A stretch of 64,000 nt of DNA from Aurifilum marmelostoma (lineage: Eukaryota > Ascomycota > Sordariomycetes > Diaporthales > Cryphonectriaceae), in the NCBI GenBank assembly GCA_027559495.1, contig JAMXSV010000003.1, positions 806,001-870,000 of the forward strand, read 5' to 3'. The translations under genes and the position numbers were made by a program. The notes beneath the pieces were generated by a model. That model was not told where the DNA came from. It worked only from the letters and a program-made list of their open reading frames with translations, and made no database searches. Of this stretch, positions 22,738 through 33,520 are shown piece after piece (the first letter of the stretch is position 1; the number at the start of each line of letters is the position of its first letter).

Positions 22738-25140
22738 TCACCTGCCGTTGACCTTTTTCCCGTTTATTGCGATTTGTTTCTTGCAATCGTCGCAAAACCA
22801 TTTGACTATTAAGAAGACTGTTAATAATCTGTGGCTTGTCTTACTGCCATAACGTTGCACAACTCTCCTCAAGGTAAAGGGACCAAAAGTCGAGAGAAAT
22901 AGAGGGGGGCAAAGGCTAGAGAAAAGGGGAGGGGAAAAAGGTTTCTCACTGTTTTTGGGCGGTGCGTTCCTCAATCCTACACACTCGAGATGGAACCACT
23001 CAATCTTGCACTCGTCCCCGTCGCAGCCCACCATCTCGCCAAACGAGACGCGGTTGCAGTAGCAGTAGCGCGGTTCGTTGGGGTCCTCCATGTCCGCGTC
23101 ATCGTCCTGCGTGCTGCCCGTGTCCTCGTCCGCCTTCTGCTGCTGCGCCAGGGCCTTCTGCACCGCTACTGCGTGTGCTGCCGATGCGCCCTTCTTGTGG
23201 CTTCTCTTGGGCAGGCCCGGTGCCTCGGAGGCCCTGGAGGGCCGGGACGTTCGACCGTTCTTGCTCAGAGGACCGTCAGGAAAGCTGCCGAGTGCGGGCG
23301 TTGATGGCTTACTGGCTCGCCCGCTCTTCGTCGTCGTGACCTGCTGTGTGGTACTGGTTGCTGATGATGGCGTGGGCTCCTTTTGTGCCTCGCCATCCTC
23401 TGCGGGTTTGATCGATCCCTTTCTCTCCCGCACGGTCGCTGCGGTTGCTGAAGAGGGCGTCGGGGCGCGCTCGCTCGGCTGCCTCCCAGGGTCGGTTTTG
23501 ATGGTTGCACTGGGAGGTTCCATTTGTGTAATCTTGGGCGTATCGTTCGGCCCACGGGCGGCGCCATTATTTTGTGGGATCTCGAGCGGCGGTGGCACGC
23601 CGCCATTTGGCTTGTTTGATGCTGCCGATGGCGGCCGCTGTCTTGAATTGTCTACATTTGATGCGATCGAGCTCTGGCGTGCCCGAGCAGATGCTGGTCG
23701 AGCGGGAGCGGAGGGGGCAGGAGAGGCTCGCGGAGGTTTCGAGTTGTCAGGGAGGGTACCGATGACAGGTGAGGATGTGACTGAGGGTGAAGCACCAGGG
23801 CCGGTCCTAGAGAGAGAGAGAGAGAGAAGGTCCGTGTTAGATGATTCGCTCGATAACATGTGATGAACAAAACACAAACAACACGAGGATGAACCCTACC
23901 TCTTCTTCGCCTGGCCGTTGGAAGTCGGCAGGGCTTTGCGCTTCTTTGGGGCTGGCCCGTCCGGTACAGGTGTACCTCGGGGGCTGGCCGACTGCTTTGC
24001 CTTGCTATCTTTTGCGTTTGAGAAGACCGAGTTCAGTGCCCGCTCTGTAGGAGTTCCGCCATTGGCGGGCTTCTCTGTCTTGCGCCTCTTCTGGGCAGGT
24101 GTACCGCTGGCGCTGGCCTGGCCTGTGATCCCGAGGCCGACGTTGGCGGGCGAGTCGTTGGCTGCAGAGCCCGCAGGTGGTTTTCGCTTGGTGTTGGCTT
24201 TCTTGCCAGTTCCCTCCTTGCCCTTGGCCTCGTGGTCGTCATGCTCAGAGTCGTGGTGTTGTTGTTGGTTCTTCTGATTCTTCTTGGCAGCGACGGCCTG
24301 CTTGCGAGCGTCGCTCCGCGCGGCGGCCTCCTCTGCAATCACCTGAGCCGCCGCGGATAGATTCGCCGCTCCCTCGCGACGGGTCTTCTCGGCCTGTGTG
24401 TTCAGCGCACGCGCAGCTCTGTTCTCAGGGTATGCCCAGTGTGTATCGCTGCCCCACTTGGCCTCCTCGCTGAACTCGCCCTCGAGGTGAGGCCAAATGT
24501 CGTTGATGCGGGCGAGCTGCTTCTGCAGCGCATCGTTCGCGGTCGATATGACGTGGTTCTTCTCTTCCAGCGACACAAGCATCTCTTGAATCTTGAACGC
24601 GGTGGAGCGGAACAGCTGGCGACGGGGCAGGTTGCTCGGGTCGAAGACGCTGGGGGCGTTGGAGCCGTCCGCCGAGAGCTGCGGCAGAGCTTGAGCACTG
24701 GCCACGATCCCGCTGGAGCTGTTCTGCGTGCTCATCGGAGCAGAGGCGGGGGCGGCGATGCTGGAGGCGTCGTTGTTGACCGATCGTGCGGAGTCGGGCG
24801 GTGGTAGTAGAGGAGGAGGCGGAGTGTCGAGGGCAACCTCGATCAGCTGGAAGAGGGTCTCTTCTGGGGCGAAGACTTTTGCGTCCACCTCCTTGAGCAG
24901 TGTAAAGTGTCGCACGAGCTCTCTGGGCAGGGCAGTTATAGCATCGGCGAAGTGCATGACGCCTGGGAAAATGTCGATGGGCTGTTCCGAAGCATTGGCG
25001 CCAGACAGCGACTCCCGACCAGAGAGGCGATTCAGCCCCGGATTTGCCCTGGAGGGATTCGTGCGAGCCTGGCGGACAGGCTGCGACCTCCGACTCGAGG
25101 AAGCCGAGGCCTCAGCCTGGGGCGCCTTTGCGGTCTTCAT
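22738..25140 (-). CDS. ING-family PHD-finger chromatin protein (PHO23/YNG type)
   Basis: On the minus strand there are three exons: 23900-25140, 22950-23806 and 22738-22805 (721 residues). Intron 1 has donor GTAGGG and a (CT)n-TAG acceptor. Intron 2 interrupts the PHD finger between PPKN and KWFCDDC. The N-terminal ING domain is split in two blocks: IDIFPGVMHFADAITALPRE with LVRHFTLLKEVDAK (~55-90), and LFRSTAFKIQEMLVSLEEKN with NDIWPHLEGEF (~175-235). A long Lys/Ser/Pro/Ala-rich disordered middle follows. The C-terminal Cys4-His-Cys3 PHD finger starts YCYCNRVSFGEMVGCDGDEC, continues EWFHLECVGL and ends KWFCDDCKK. The PHD of this family reads H3K4me3 and anchors acetyltransferase (NuA4/NuA3) or Rpd3L deacetylase complexes in the nucleus. 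The long linker suggests the Pho23-like subfamily, but the complex cannot be decided from sequence alone. Confidence 0.88.
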
Positions 25141-25997
25141 CTTGATCTCTGGGTATGGGGACGCCAGATCGGGTCGGCAGAGGGGGAGGTGGAAGGTCGC
25201 AATCGATTTTGAGAGGTGTGGGAATTTCGGTCGGTAGTGGACTTCGTGTGGCGTGGTTCGGTGGCTCCTGGAGAGGATCCCGAGGCCGAGAAGGCATAAA
25301 TTTGAGGGAGAAAATTACTCCAGATCACGGAAGGCCATGTCGCCTCGTTATTGAATGCGTGCGAAATCTGAAGCAGTGGTGGTGTGTGAGCTGTGGTCAC
25401 CAAGGTCGAGGGGGGGTGGGTGGAAAATCGAATTGGGGGAAAGGTGAGGAACGTGTCGGCCACCAAGGGTGCCGATGCGGATTTGGCGTGCACTGGCTGC
25501 AGGCGTGTTTAGCTGGCTGGACGGGCACTTCTGGGGTCTACCGTAGTAGGGACCTCCTCGGCCGAGATTGCGTCACTCGAGAGTTGATAAGCTTACATAC
25601 AGGCTCTGAACCCCCCCCCCGGGGGGAAAGTAAAAGGCAAACGGCAACGAGGGGGAAAAGAGAAAAAAGAAGAAAAAAAAACAAAAAAGGAAGAAGAGAA
25701 AAAAAAGGGTAGTGGATGGGGTTTGGAAGCATTCGACTGTCTAAAGCAACGCAATTGATTCTGCATCATAAGCACTGGATTCTGAAGTCTAAGCTGTACC
25801 CAAAAATGCTGCTCAACAGTGGTAAAATCAGCTTTCTGTCTATGACTTCTACTTTGAGGTCTGTTCTAGAATGATTAGGAACAACGGCTGTGATTAGAGT
25901 TGCTTAGTAAACGCCAAAACCACACGCCCTGCCACCACCTGGGCACCGTTATTACTCCTCTTTGGATCTCCCATCTTTCCGTCTTGAGCCGCTTTTC
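25141..25997. other. Intergenic: ING promoter and 3' side of the cis-prenyltransferase gene
   Basis: These 860 bases contain a C9/G6 palindromic-looking junction at 25611-25626 and an A/G-rich stretch at 25640-25710. No coding region was seen. The ING gene promoter should lie at 25141-25600. Confidence 0.5.
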
Positions 25998-27180
25998 TCA
26001 CCGCTGCTTGTTACCTCTCCGAGGCTTCTCCTCCATGTCCTTCTGTTTCTGTCTCCATTGCCACTCGATCAAAACCGGTAGGAACCGCCAGAGATCGAGC
26101 TCCGGCCACATGCACTTGAGGAAGAAGAACTGTGTATCCTGGTGGCACTGCCATAGCATGAAGTCGCTCAGCCTCTCCACCCCGCTGGTCCGCACAAATA
26201 TGTCCAAGGGCGGATCTCCAGCCGTATACATGTGGTTCGTCAACATCTCTGCCGTGATGGTCTCGGGGTCGGGCAGTCTGGTCATGTGCGACAGGCCGCG
26301 CGTCGAAAGGGAATCGGACTGGTTGAGGGTAGCTGATGACGAGACTGAACCGTCTACGTCGTCGAGGGATGGTGATGGTGGCTGAGACGGAGTCTCGTCA
26401 ATGGAGGGCAGATTCGACTGTGCCAGACTTCTCGACTTGATGCTCTTTGTTATGCGAGTTTGAGAGAATGGCGAAGCCTTTGGTGGTGATGGTGCCATGT
26501 ATTCATTGATGGTTGTCCTGACTGCATGGGTCATCTCCTCTCTGGATCCATATGGGAAGCACAGGTTCAACACAGGACTGGAGGACAAGGTAAGTCATTC
26601 TTCACATTCTGTCAGATGGGGGACTGGTCAGAGGAAACGAACCCTGTGTTCTTGCTGGTGGCTTCGACAGCCTTGTTCATGATCTCCATAACATCATCAG
26701 GGATCAGCTCCTGCTTCCCACAGATCTTGATCCTGGCGTCGTATCTTTCCATGAGCTCTCCATGCTGGACAAGCTGTGCGAGCTTGGTCTTGGCCAGGAG
26801 CATCAGGCCGTCAACCTCTGTCTTGGGTCTGTTGAAGTTCTCGAGGCTGAAAGCATAGACTGTGACAGCCTTCACCCCACACTTGTAGCAGACTTCAAGC
26901 ACCTGACCTGGACGTCAGCACAGGAACTCCTCTTGTCTGGGACCAGAAATTAACATACCCTGGCCATAGCCTCAAAGCCAAGATGGTGACCTTCTAGTGT
27001 CTCGATCTTGTGACCCCTGGCATACCGTCTATTGCCGTCCATAACAAAGGCGATGTGTTGAGGTATGGGTCCCTGTCTGAGAGCCCCAATGAGGAGCTCA
27101 TGAGTCTGTCTGAGGATCCATTCTGCTGGTGGTGAGCTCAAGAGCCAGCCTCGAAGGTGGGACAGATACAAATCAGACAT
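25998..27180 (-). CDS. rer2: cis-prenyltransferase, dehydrodolichyl diphosphate synthase (RER2/SRT1 type)
   Basis: On the minus strand there are three exons: 26959-27180, 26643-26902 and 25998-26577 (353 residues). Donors are GTATGT and GTTCGT, and a TGACGT branch-like site precedes TCAG. Conserved regions appear in order: HIAFVMDGNRRYARG (region I, with the catalytic Asp in MDGNRR), ETLEGHHLGFEAM, VKAVTVYAFSLENFNRPKTE (regions II-III), LNLCFPYGSREEM (region IV) and LDIFVRTSGVERLSDFMLWQ (region V). The enzyme condenses isopentenyl diphosphate onto farnesyl diphosphate to make dolichol for N-glycosylation and GPI anchors; it acts at the ER with a NUS1/NgBR partner. A Ser/Pro-rich insert of roughly 60 residues separates regions IV and V. 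The basic C-terminus (QKQKDMEEKPRRGNKQR) lacks an obvious RXG partner motif. Confidence 0.92.
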
Positions 27181-27835
27181 TGTGAGGGGCGAGGGTGGGG
27201 TTGCTGCGTTGTAGTTGTTGTTGTTGTCGTCGAGAGGGGGAGATCAGGCACGTCGAAGGGAGTGACTTTGTTCGAGGCAGACTTCATGCACTGCACATGT
27301 GTATTCAGACTGGCTATGCGCAACAAGACTCAAATCTGATGCTGACAATGACACAAAGGACATGCATGGGGGGATAATCCATAGAAAGAAAAGAGCAAAA
27401 TGAAGATGTGGCGGTTTGAAAGTGGAATGAGTCCTGAAGGCGTTGAATGTTCTCAGCCACAGTTGATAGGACAGGTGGTTTGCCCCCATGCACTCTGCTA
27501 GAGCCGGGTTGCGGCGGCCATATCCCTGCTGCAGTTTTGCAGCTGTGCAGGGAGGGGTGGGGTGACAGGGTGCTGGAAGCTTACCCATGGCCACATGCGC
27601 TTCAACTTCTAATACACCTTTCCAACAACAGCTGTACGAGAATCACTTGGCCCATAGAAACCTGGGCAAGGCTACTGACCTCACAATATAACCCACACTG
27701 TCAACCCTGGAGCCTGGTCTGTAATTGACGACAAGACTCTTCCCCTTCCAGCAAGGAGGCAGTGGGACTACCTCTGTTCGATCCCGATCCTGCCGTTATG
27801 TGTGGTTATCATCAGCACACCCCTCATCTATCGTG
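27181..27835. other. Divergent promoter region (cis-prenyltransferase / DSC2-like)
   Basis: These 655 bases separate two head-to-head genes that both act at the ER membrane. They contain a (TTG)n-like stretch at 27208-27232. No conserved regulatory site could be assigned. Confidence 0.5.
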
Positions 27836-28737
27836 ATGTCTTTCACCAATGCGCCAGTGACGAGGACCCTCGTTGTTGGCCTTGTCTCGTCCTCTGTTGC
27901 AGCAACTCTCTTCGACCTGAAGCACTACTTCTGGATCTCAGTCAACACACACATATGGACCTACCACCAGCCATGGCGAGCCCTTATTTTCCAGCTCTGC
28001 TATACCAACTCGTCAGAGGTGCTCTTTGCTGCCATGACATTCTACAACATGCGCGTTGTTGAGCGCCTGTGGGGCTCGAGGAAATACGCTGTATGTACTC
28101 TAGAGGGTTTGCCCCTCTTGTGGCCATTTTGATTGTACACTGAACTGACATTGCTCTGGCACTACAGTCCTTCCTCATCGTCTCCTATATGCTGACAAGC
28201 ATCATCACGCCCGCCCTCCTCACTTTCCTCCTCCGACCCCTCACAGGCGGCCTCTTCGACTACCTTCCCGCCGGGCCTACACCTATTGTCTTCGCCGTTC
28301 TGGCCCAGTTCCACGCCGGGATCCCACATATCTACAGGTGGCGCATGGTCTTCACGACCTCGTCACCGTCAGCAAGCGACGACGCCGCCGGCGTGACCCT
28401 CTCCGACAAGGCTTTCCGGTATGGGCTGGCACTCCAGCTTGCGCTCTTCCAGTGGCCAGGCTCCCTGCTGGGTGCTGTGGTCGGATGGGTCGTCGGCCAA
28501 GCATGGAGGAGCGACCTGCTGCCCAGCGCCCTGACGAATTGGAGACTGCCGGGGTGGATGGTGGGCATGAGCACGGCGAAGAGGAGTCAGGAATTCGAAG
28601 GGCTGAGGCGCCGGCTAGAGGGCGAGAACGCGCCGTCTGCCTCTGCGTCGGGTGTTTCGGGCCAGGAAAATGGCGATGCTGGGCGCAGGAGGACGCTGGG
28701 TCAGCAAGTGCTGGATCAGGTCTCAGAGGCTATCTGA
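27836..28737 (+). CDS. Rhomboid-like UBAC2/DSC2-family ER membrane protein
   Basis: There are two exons, 27836-28090 and 28168-28737 (274 residues). The intron has a GTATGT donor, an AACTGACA branch point and a CTACAG acceptor. The N-terminus SFTNAPVTRTLVVGLVSSS is typical of UBAC2/Dsc2. It is followed by FDLKHYFWI, the amphipathic WRALIFQLCYTNSSEVLFAA helix and EVLFAAMTFYNMRVVERLWG, giving several membrane helices of a Derlin-like pseudo-rhomboid fold without a Ser-His catalytic dyad. In fungi Dsc2 is a subunit of the Golgi/ER DSC E3 ligase that controls SREBP processing and membrane-protein quality control. Human UBAC2 acts in ERAD. The C-terminus (EFEGLRRRLEGEN...LGQQVLDQVSEAI) shows no clear UBA domain. 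The start ATG follows an in-frame upstream stretch without a better Met. Confidence 0.78.
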
Positions 28738-31068
28738 GCCCAGCAGGTCAAGAGCTTGCACCGTACTGCGATGCGATGTCATTTGCCAGCATCCAGTCAG
28801 CGGACGCTGGAGTTCTTCTACACGACTTCTCACGAAACCAGACTAATCGTTGCGACAAGGGGTCAAAACGCTGGGACTTGGTGATCAACTGAGAGCATGG
28901 ATTGCTGTCGTTTCTTGTATGTCCTCCACGTATCGTCTCTGCGACAAAACACTTCGAATTTCATTGAGCGCGTGGTTAGTTGCACCCATCTCTCTTTACC
29001 CTGCTCTGCTAGAGACTTATCAGTCATTAGAAACAGCACAGTCGTCTTTCCTGATACCCCCCCCCCCCCCCCTTGAATTGGCATATTTGCGGAGTTCGTT
29101 CCATGCGACCCCTTCGCAGCCATCGAACAGGTCTGAATCTTTCTAGAGAGCATTCAAATTCATTACGCCCTGGGCTCGCTTGCCTACCTAACAATTCCTC
29201 TGCATGACGCTTCTTTGTATTACTGTGTCACCCTTTGGGGATCTCGAGATTGATGTCCTTTGATGTATGAGATATGATCGGGTCGGACTGGCGCATATGG
29301 AAAACAGTCCTGGACGGAGCAGGAAGCCGTTTTAGAGACGGGTAGCGAGATTGGGAACAGAGCTCTTGTTACTGCGATTAAGCTTAGCCAGCATCCAGGA
29401 TTTCCGACGTCACCTCAGACGGTAATACGGGTTTCTGCTAGGAATATGATGCGCACTAGTCAGATTCAATACTTGGGAGCAAATATAGCCTTCCAGTTGC
29501 TGCGTATGCCTCATCTCACTCGCGGTAAGGCTCATGCGCTGGGAGATAACCGCAGAGCCAAGCCTGCAGTTCGCCGCTGGGCTTGAAGGATACTTAGAAG
29601 TATGCTTCAGGAAATTACTATATATACCGCCGAAACCTAAAATTCCCAACTATTTTCCTCTTGATGACTGAGCCAAGACTTTAAGACGATGCTCACGTTG
29701 GCGTGGTCCGCTTGCGATCGCACGTGTCTGCTGTTATTGGCCCCGTGGGGTAGATACCGATTTTGTGAATCCCTCTCCTCTGCACAACGAATCCATGCTT
29801 TGGGCCGTGACGTCAACCGTTGTTGGGAACCCCTCAGTCTAGCAAATATGCTGTCATTGGTGGGCTCCCTCGCTGGTCGACCTACACAATAAACCCCATA
29901 ACACGTCCTGTCAAAGCTGTGCTGGGAAGATTCTCACGATCCTCTCCAAGAGCTTCATCCAGCCACTAAGCCGAGCCACGCGTTATGCGTCATCGCTATG
30001 AGCGGTGTCTTGCGCAAGCCCTGCCCCCAGGCTGGGCCCTGGCGCACACTAGTGGTGCTGATCAGCCTCGTGCCCTGCACCGGGGTCCCTCCTCTGGAGG
30101 CTCTGCGGAGAATTATAGAGCGGCTGGGAAAGGTTGGCAAAATTGTGGGCAGCGAGTTCGTAGGCCTGCACATCACTATTATAATCCGACTCAACACATT
30201 GTTGATCCTCGAAGGCGTAAAAGTTCAGCTGGAAGCCGGGGCCCGCAGTTTGAAGATCATCCAGAGCTCAAGGGATCAAAACTTTTTCTTCTTAAAAAAA
30301 AAAAAAAAAAAAAAGTCCTCAGATGCTTTGAGCCATCACAAATTTTGGTGCAAAATACCTGGAGAGAGAATTTGCGTCTCTGATGCTGTCGACTGAGTGC
30401 CGGTACGGCCCGCCAAAGTGGTGATGAAAGGGCTCGGTTCGTGTTCCCGGGATTGCCCAAAAGGATATGATTCGCCTCTTTTTCTTCATCGCGTCGTCCG
30501 GCGTCCGCAGCAGATTTTGTGCTATGGTACAGTACCAGGAATAGGAACCTTGGACCTGCGCAGCCGCCACCTTACGAATCTACAGGGTCCAGTCCCACAG
30601 TACCGGTAGGCTGTCCAGCTGTGCAGGTGTCCAGCAGGCAGTGTCCGGACTGACTCGGCTGACCTGAACAGCTGTCTCTACGCCTCATCTTAAGATTATT
30701 CTCTGACGCTAAGGTGTAAAACTTAATTCTACGGATCCATACAGTGTTCCACCTCCTAGTCTACCTCGTGTCAGTGATGTAATTCAATGCGTGACAAAAT
30801 GTTGACCGTGTGCCTGTTGCATAATAGAAATGGTAGGTTGGGTTCATTACTGCCCAGTTCGATATCTTGATTGGGCTGTTATTTATCGGGCCTTGGGCTA
30901 TATTGTAAATATATAGGGAATTGTCGCTCTCGTGCCCCGTGCTATCGTGAAGTTATATTTTTTTCTTCTTCTCCCCCCCCTTCTTTCTCGTCTGTATATA
31001 CACACCTTCCGTATCATAATCACCCGCGCTGTCACATACAGCAGTACATAATACAACCTCTCTTCACG
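28738..31068. other. Gene-poor region, no gene recognised
   Basis: These 2.3 kb of mixed composition include a C14 run (29058-29071) and an A22 run (about 30294-30315). Short frames (30319-30570 minus, 29998-30396 plus) have no coding bias. The end (30970-31068) is pyrimidine-rich with TATA-like TGTATATACACA near 31000, a plausible promoter for the SUR7-family gene. Confidence 0.5.
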
Positions 31069-32071
31069 ATGAAGTTCCTCATAGCGATCCCTCTCATCTT
31101 CTCGATCGCAGCTTTCATCCTGTCCCTCTTGTCCCTACTCGCAGGGTACAAGAAGGGTTTCATGGAAGACTACAACCTCATCACTTTCAACACATCAGCA
31201 CTGGGCTCGAGTGCCGTCTCGGCCATCATCAGCAGCGGCAGTATAGATGGCGTGACCATCCCCTCGTCGGTAGCGACCGCCCTGGAGGGCGCCCTGAGCG
31301 GCGAGATCGCCGAGACCCTGGCCGAAGAATTGGGCATTGGCGAATTTTACACAGTCCATGCTATGGATTTCTGCCAGGGTGACTTTTCACCCAATGCATC
31401 TGTGTCGGGGGCCTCGCACAATGTGACCAACTGCACGAAGCCCATGGATTTCTGTAAGCGGATCCCCCCCCCCCAACCATCGAGCCTTGTTATATTCAAA
31501 TCTGTGTGACTGAAGCGGGGAGCTGACATCCTGGCGTCCGTCAACAGCGGCATACAACTTCACGGCCAAGCTCACCGAGGAGCTCAGCGTCGGGCCCTTC
31601 GACTTCACCCTCAGCGACCTCGGCGTCTCCGACTCGGTCCAGGACAAGCTCGCCCTCCTGCCCAAGATCGCCAAGGCCCTGGCGGCCGTCTTCATCGCCA
31701 GCGTGGGCCTGACGGGCCTGGCCATGATCACCTCGTTCGTGGGCTTCCTCCTCATCCCGCACGCCGGCCGCTCGCTGTCGTTCCTCAACGTGTTCTTTGC
31801 CTTCTGGGCTATGATCCTGCTCCTCGCGTCGAGTCTGGTCGCGACCATTGCGCCGCGTATCGTGGCCGAGCAGATCGCCAACAATGGGGGCGACGACATC
31901 GGGCTGGGGGTGGACTACAATATGAAGCTGGCTGCGCTGACGTGGGCTGCGTTCGGGCTGATGGTGCTATCCCTGGTGTACTGGTTTGCTGAGTTCATTG
32001 TCGAGTGTGTTCAGAAGAGGAGGACCCGCGGGTTCAGGAACAGGCATGCCAAGGATGAGATTGAGAAGTAG
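31069..32071 (+). CDS. SUR7/PalI-family membrane protein
   Basis: There are two exons, 31069-31453 and 31548-32071 (302 residues). The intron carries a GTAAGC donor, an AGCTGAC branch point and an AACAG acceptor. Topology is the SUR7/claudin-like pattern. An N-terminal helix or uncleaved signal (KFLIAIPLIFSIAAFILSLL) is followed by a ~160-residue extracellular loop with two cysteines and potential N-glycosylation sites (NAS, NVT, NCT, NFT). Three C-terminal helices (AAVFIASVGLTGLAMITSFV, LNVFFAFWAMILLLASSLVA, ALTWAAFGLMVLSLVYWF) precede a basic cytosolic tail, KRRTRGFRNRHAKDEIEK. Relatives sit in the plasma membrane (eisosomes/MCC, Pun1, PalI pH-sensing). Which subgroup this belongs to cannot be decided. 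The exon before the intron ends at PMDF, so the first frame alone would give a false C-terminus. Confidence 0.82.
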
Positions 32072-33520
32072 AGAGGCGGTGGAATTTGTTGTCAGGTTTG
32101 ATGTCGTCTATATCAGATGCATGGAATATGAATATCATGACGGCTATGTTGATGGTTGCAGAGACCAAGAAGTTCTGAATAATCTAATCGACAATATCTC
32201 AAAAGTCTCTTTTGCACAATTCGTCGCATTTTCTTGAGTGACTTATTGTAGGTGTAGATAGGAGTGTATTTTGGCTGTGGATGAATAACATGAATTTTCA
32301 AGGCTTTGTATACAATCCAGACTTGCACTCTCTTAACGCTGCACCTACAATACTTGAATGATTTCGAAAGACTAAATCAGGTCAGACTTCTCGAAATTTC
32401 TATGTGGCTAAGTATCCATCTAGATCTTCCTCCTTATTCTTTGCCTTATACGTAAAGATGATCCTACTTTGACATTAGAGAGTGCTAATTAGATAGTGTC
32501 CAGATAGCAAACAGACACATTCAACAGATTTGAGCAAATCCCCCCTTCACACTCGTATAAAACACTTGGTCTGACTAATTTAAATCGAAATTGTTATAAG
32601 AGTGAAACATAAAGAGTCGATTTCTTTGATTGCACTTTAGTCCTTTGTAGTTATTGTCTTTTCTTTTATTCTAAAGGCTGAGCAGTTCAATACTAGTATT
32701 GCTGCAATTCCTCTAGTCGAACAAATTATTAGTATATAGTGACACAATCCGAAATAACTGCCACGTACGACCATAGGTAGTGGAAAACTTGGGATCCCGT
32801 CCGCTCTCCCCTAAATAAGCCACTAACCGCCGGATTAGTAGTTAAGTGGGTGACCATTAGCGAATACCCGGTGTTGTACGTTTTTGGATTTTTTTTTTGT
32901 TGCGATGATTTTTATTCCACTGCGGATACCGCAACATGCTCAGTAGGCGCGCATATATAGTCCATACGAATTGGGTGACAGCAATTTCTTCTGATTGCTC
33001 ACTAAAATATGGTCAGGTTTTCCTCTTGGCTGAACGAAATTCGTCGAAGTGAGACCCTAGGCGATTCATAGAAAGCATCCTGGGAGAGCATATACGGCGG
33101 TAGGATGAGCCAATTTTATTGAAGTCACCACTCCAACAAATCATCGTTGACACGTGCAAGGCAGAGGGATCCTGCAATAAGATTTATGTGCCATTAGACT
33201 CGAGGATTACCAAGTAGATATATTGTAAGCGGTATCTACTGCAGGCTCTGTGGTAAGCGTGCCTTGCGTTATAAGGCACAACACCCCTGCCCCGCTCCTG
33301 CAGCATACCATGGCTAAGTAGCTGCGATAAGATAAGCATCATCGTCAAAGCTGAAAGTGCACGTCACTCATCAGCCTCTCTGACAACGTTTTCTCAAACC
33401 AGCCAGCTCACACCCCCCTCTCTTTCTCTCTGCTTCCCTCTTCGAGGAGGGTTACAGCGCAGCGCTCAAACATAATCGAGGTCCCTCACACTCTCTCACG
33501 TTCGCACACATACCTTTACC
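32072..33520. other. AT-rich intergenic region containing a 5S rRNA-type gene
   Basis: This is 1.45 kb of low GC, especially 32100-32760, without coding frames. It includes the 5S rRNA-like unit at 32763-32881 described separately. The last ~120 bases (33400-33520) are CT-rich, fitting the leader of the GET2-like gene. Confidence 0.55.
32763..32881 (+). rRNA. 5S rRNA gene or diverged 5S pseudogene
   Basis: The 119-nt unit begins ACGTACGACCATAGG and ends GGTGTTGTACGT. The two ends pair as helix I of 5S rRNA, with G-U pairs. Internal landmarks of eukaryotic 5S are present: GGATCCCGTCCGCTC, AATAAGCCA, TTAGTAGTTAAGTGGGTGAC (the C-box promoter region) and GAATACCCGGTG. A T5 tract follows immediately and a T10 tract shortly after, as RNA polymerase III terminators. 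Against the filamentous-fungal consensus as I remember it, several differences read as G-to-A or C-to-T changes (GGG to TAAG in the C box; ACCACC to ACCATT). That, with the AT-rich setting, raises the possibility of a RIP-mutated pseudogene. Solitary 5S genes are normal in filamentous ascomycetes. Confidence 0.8.
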
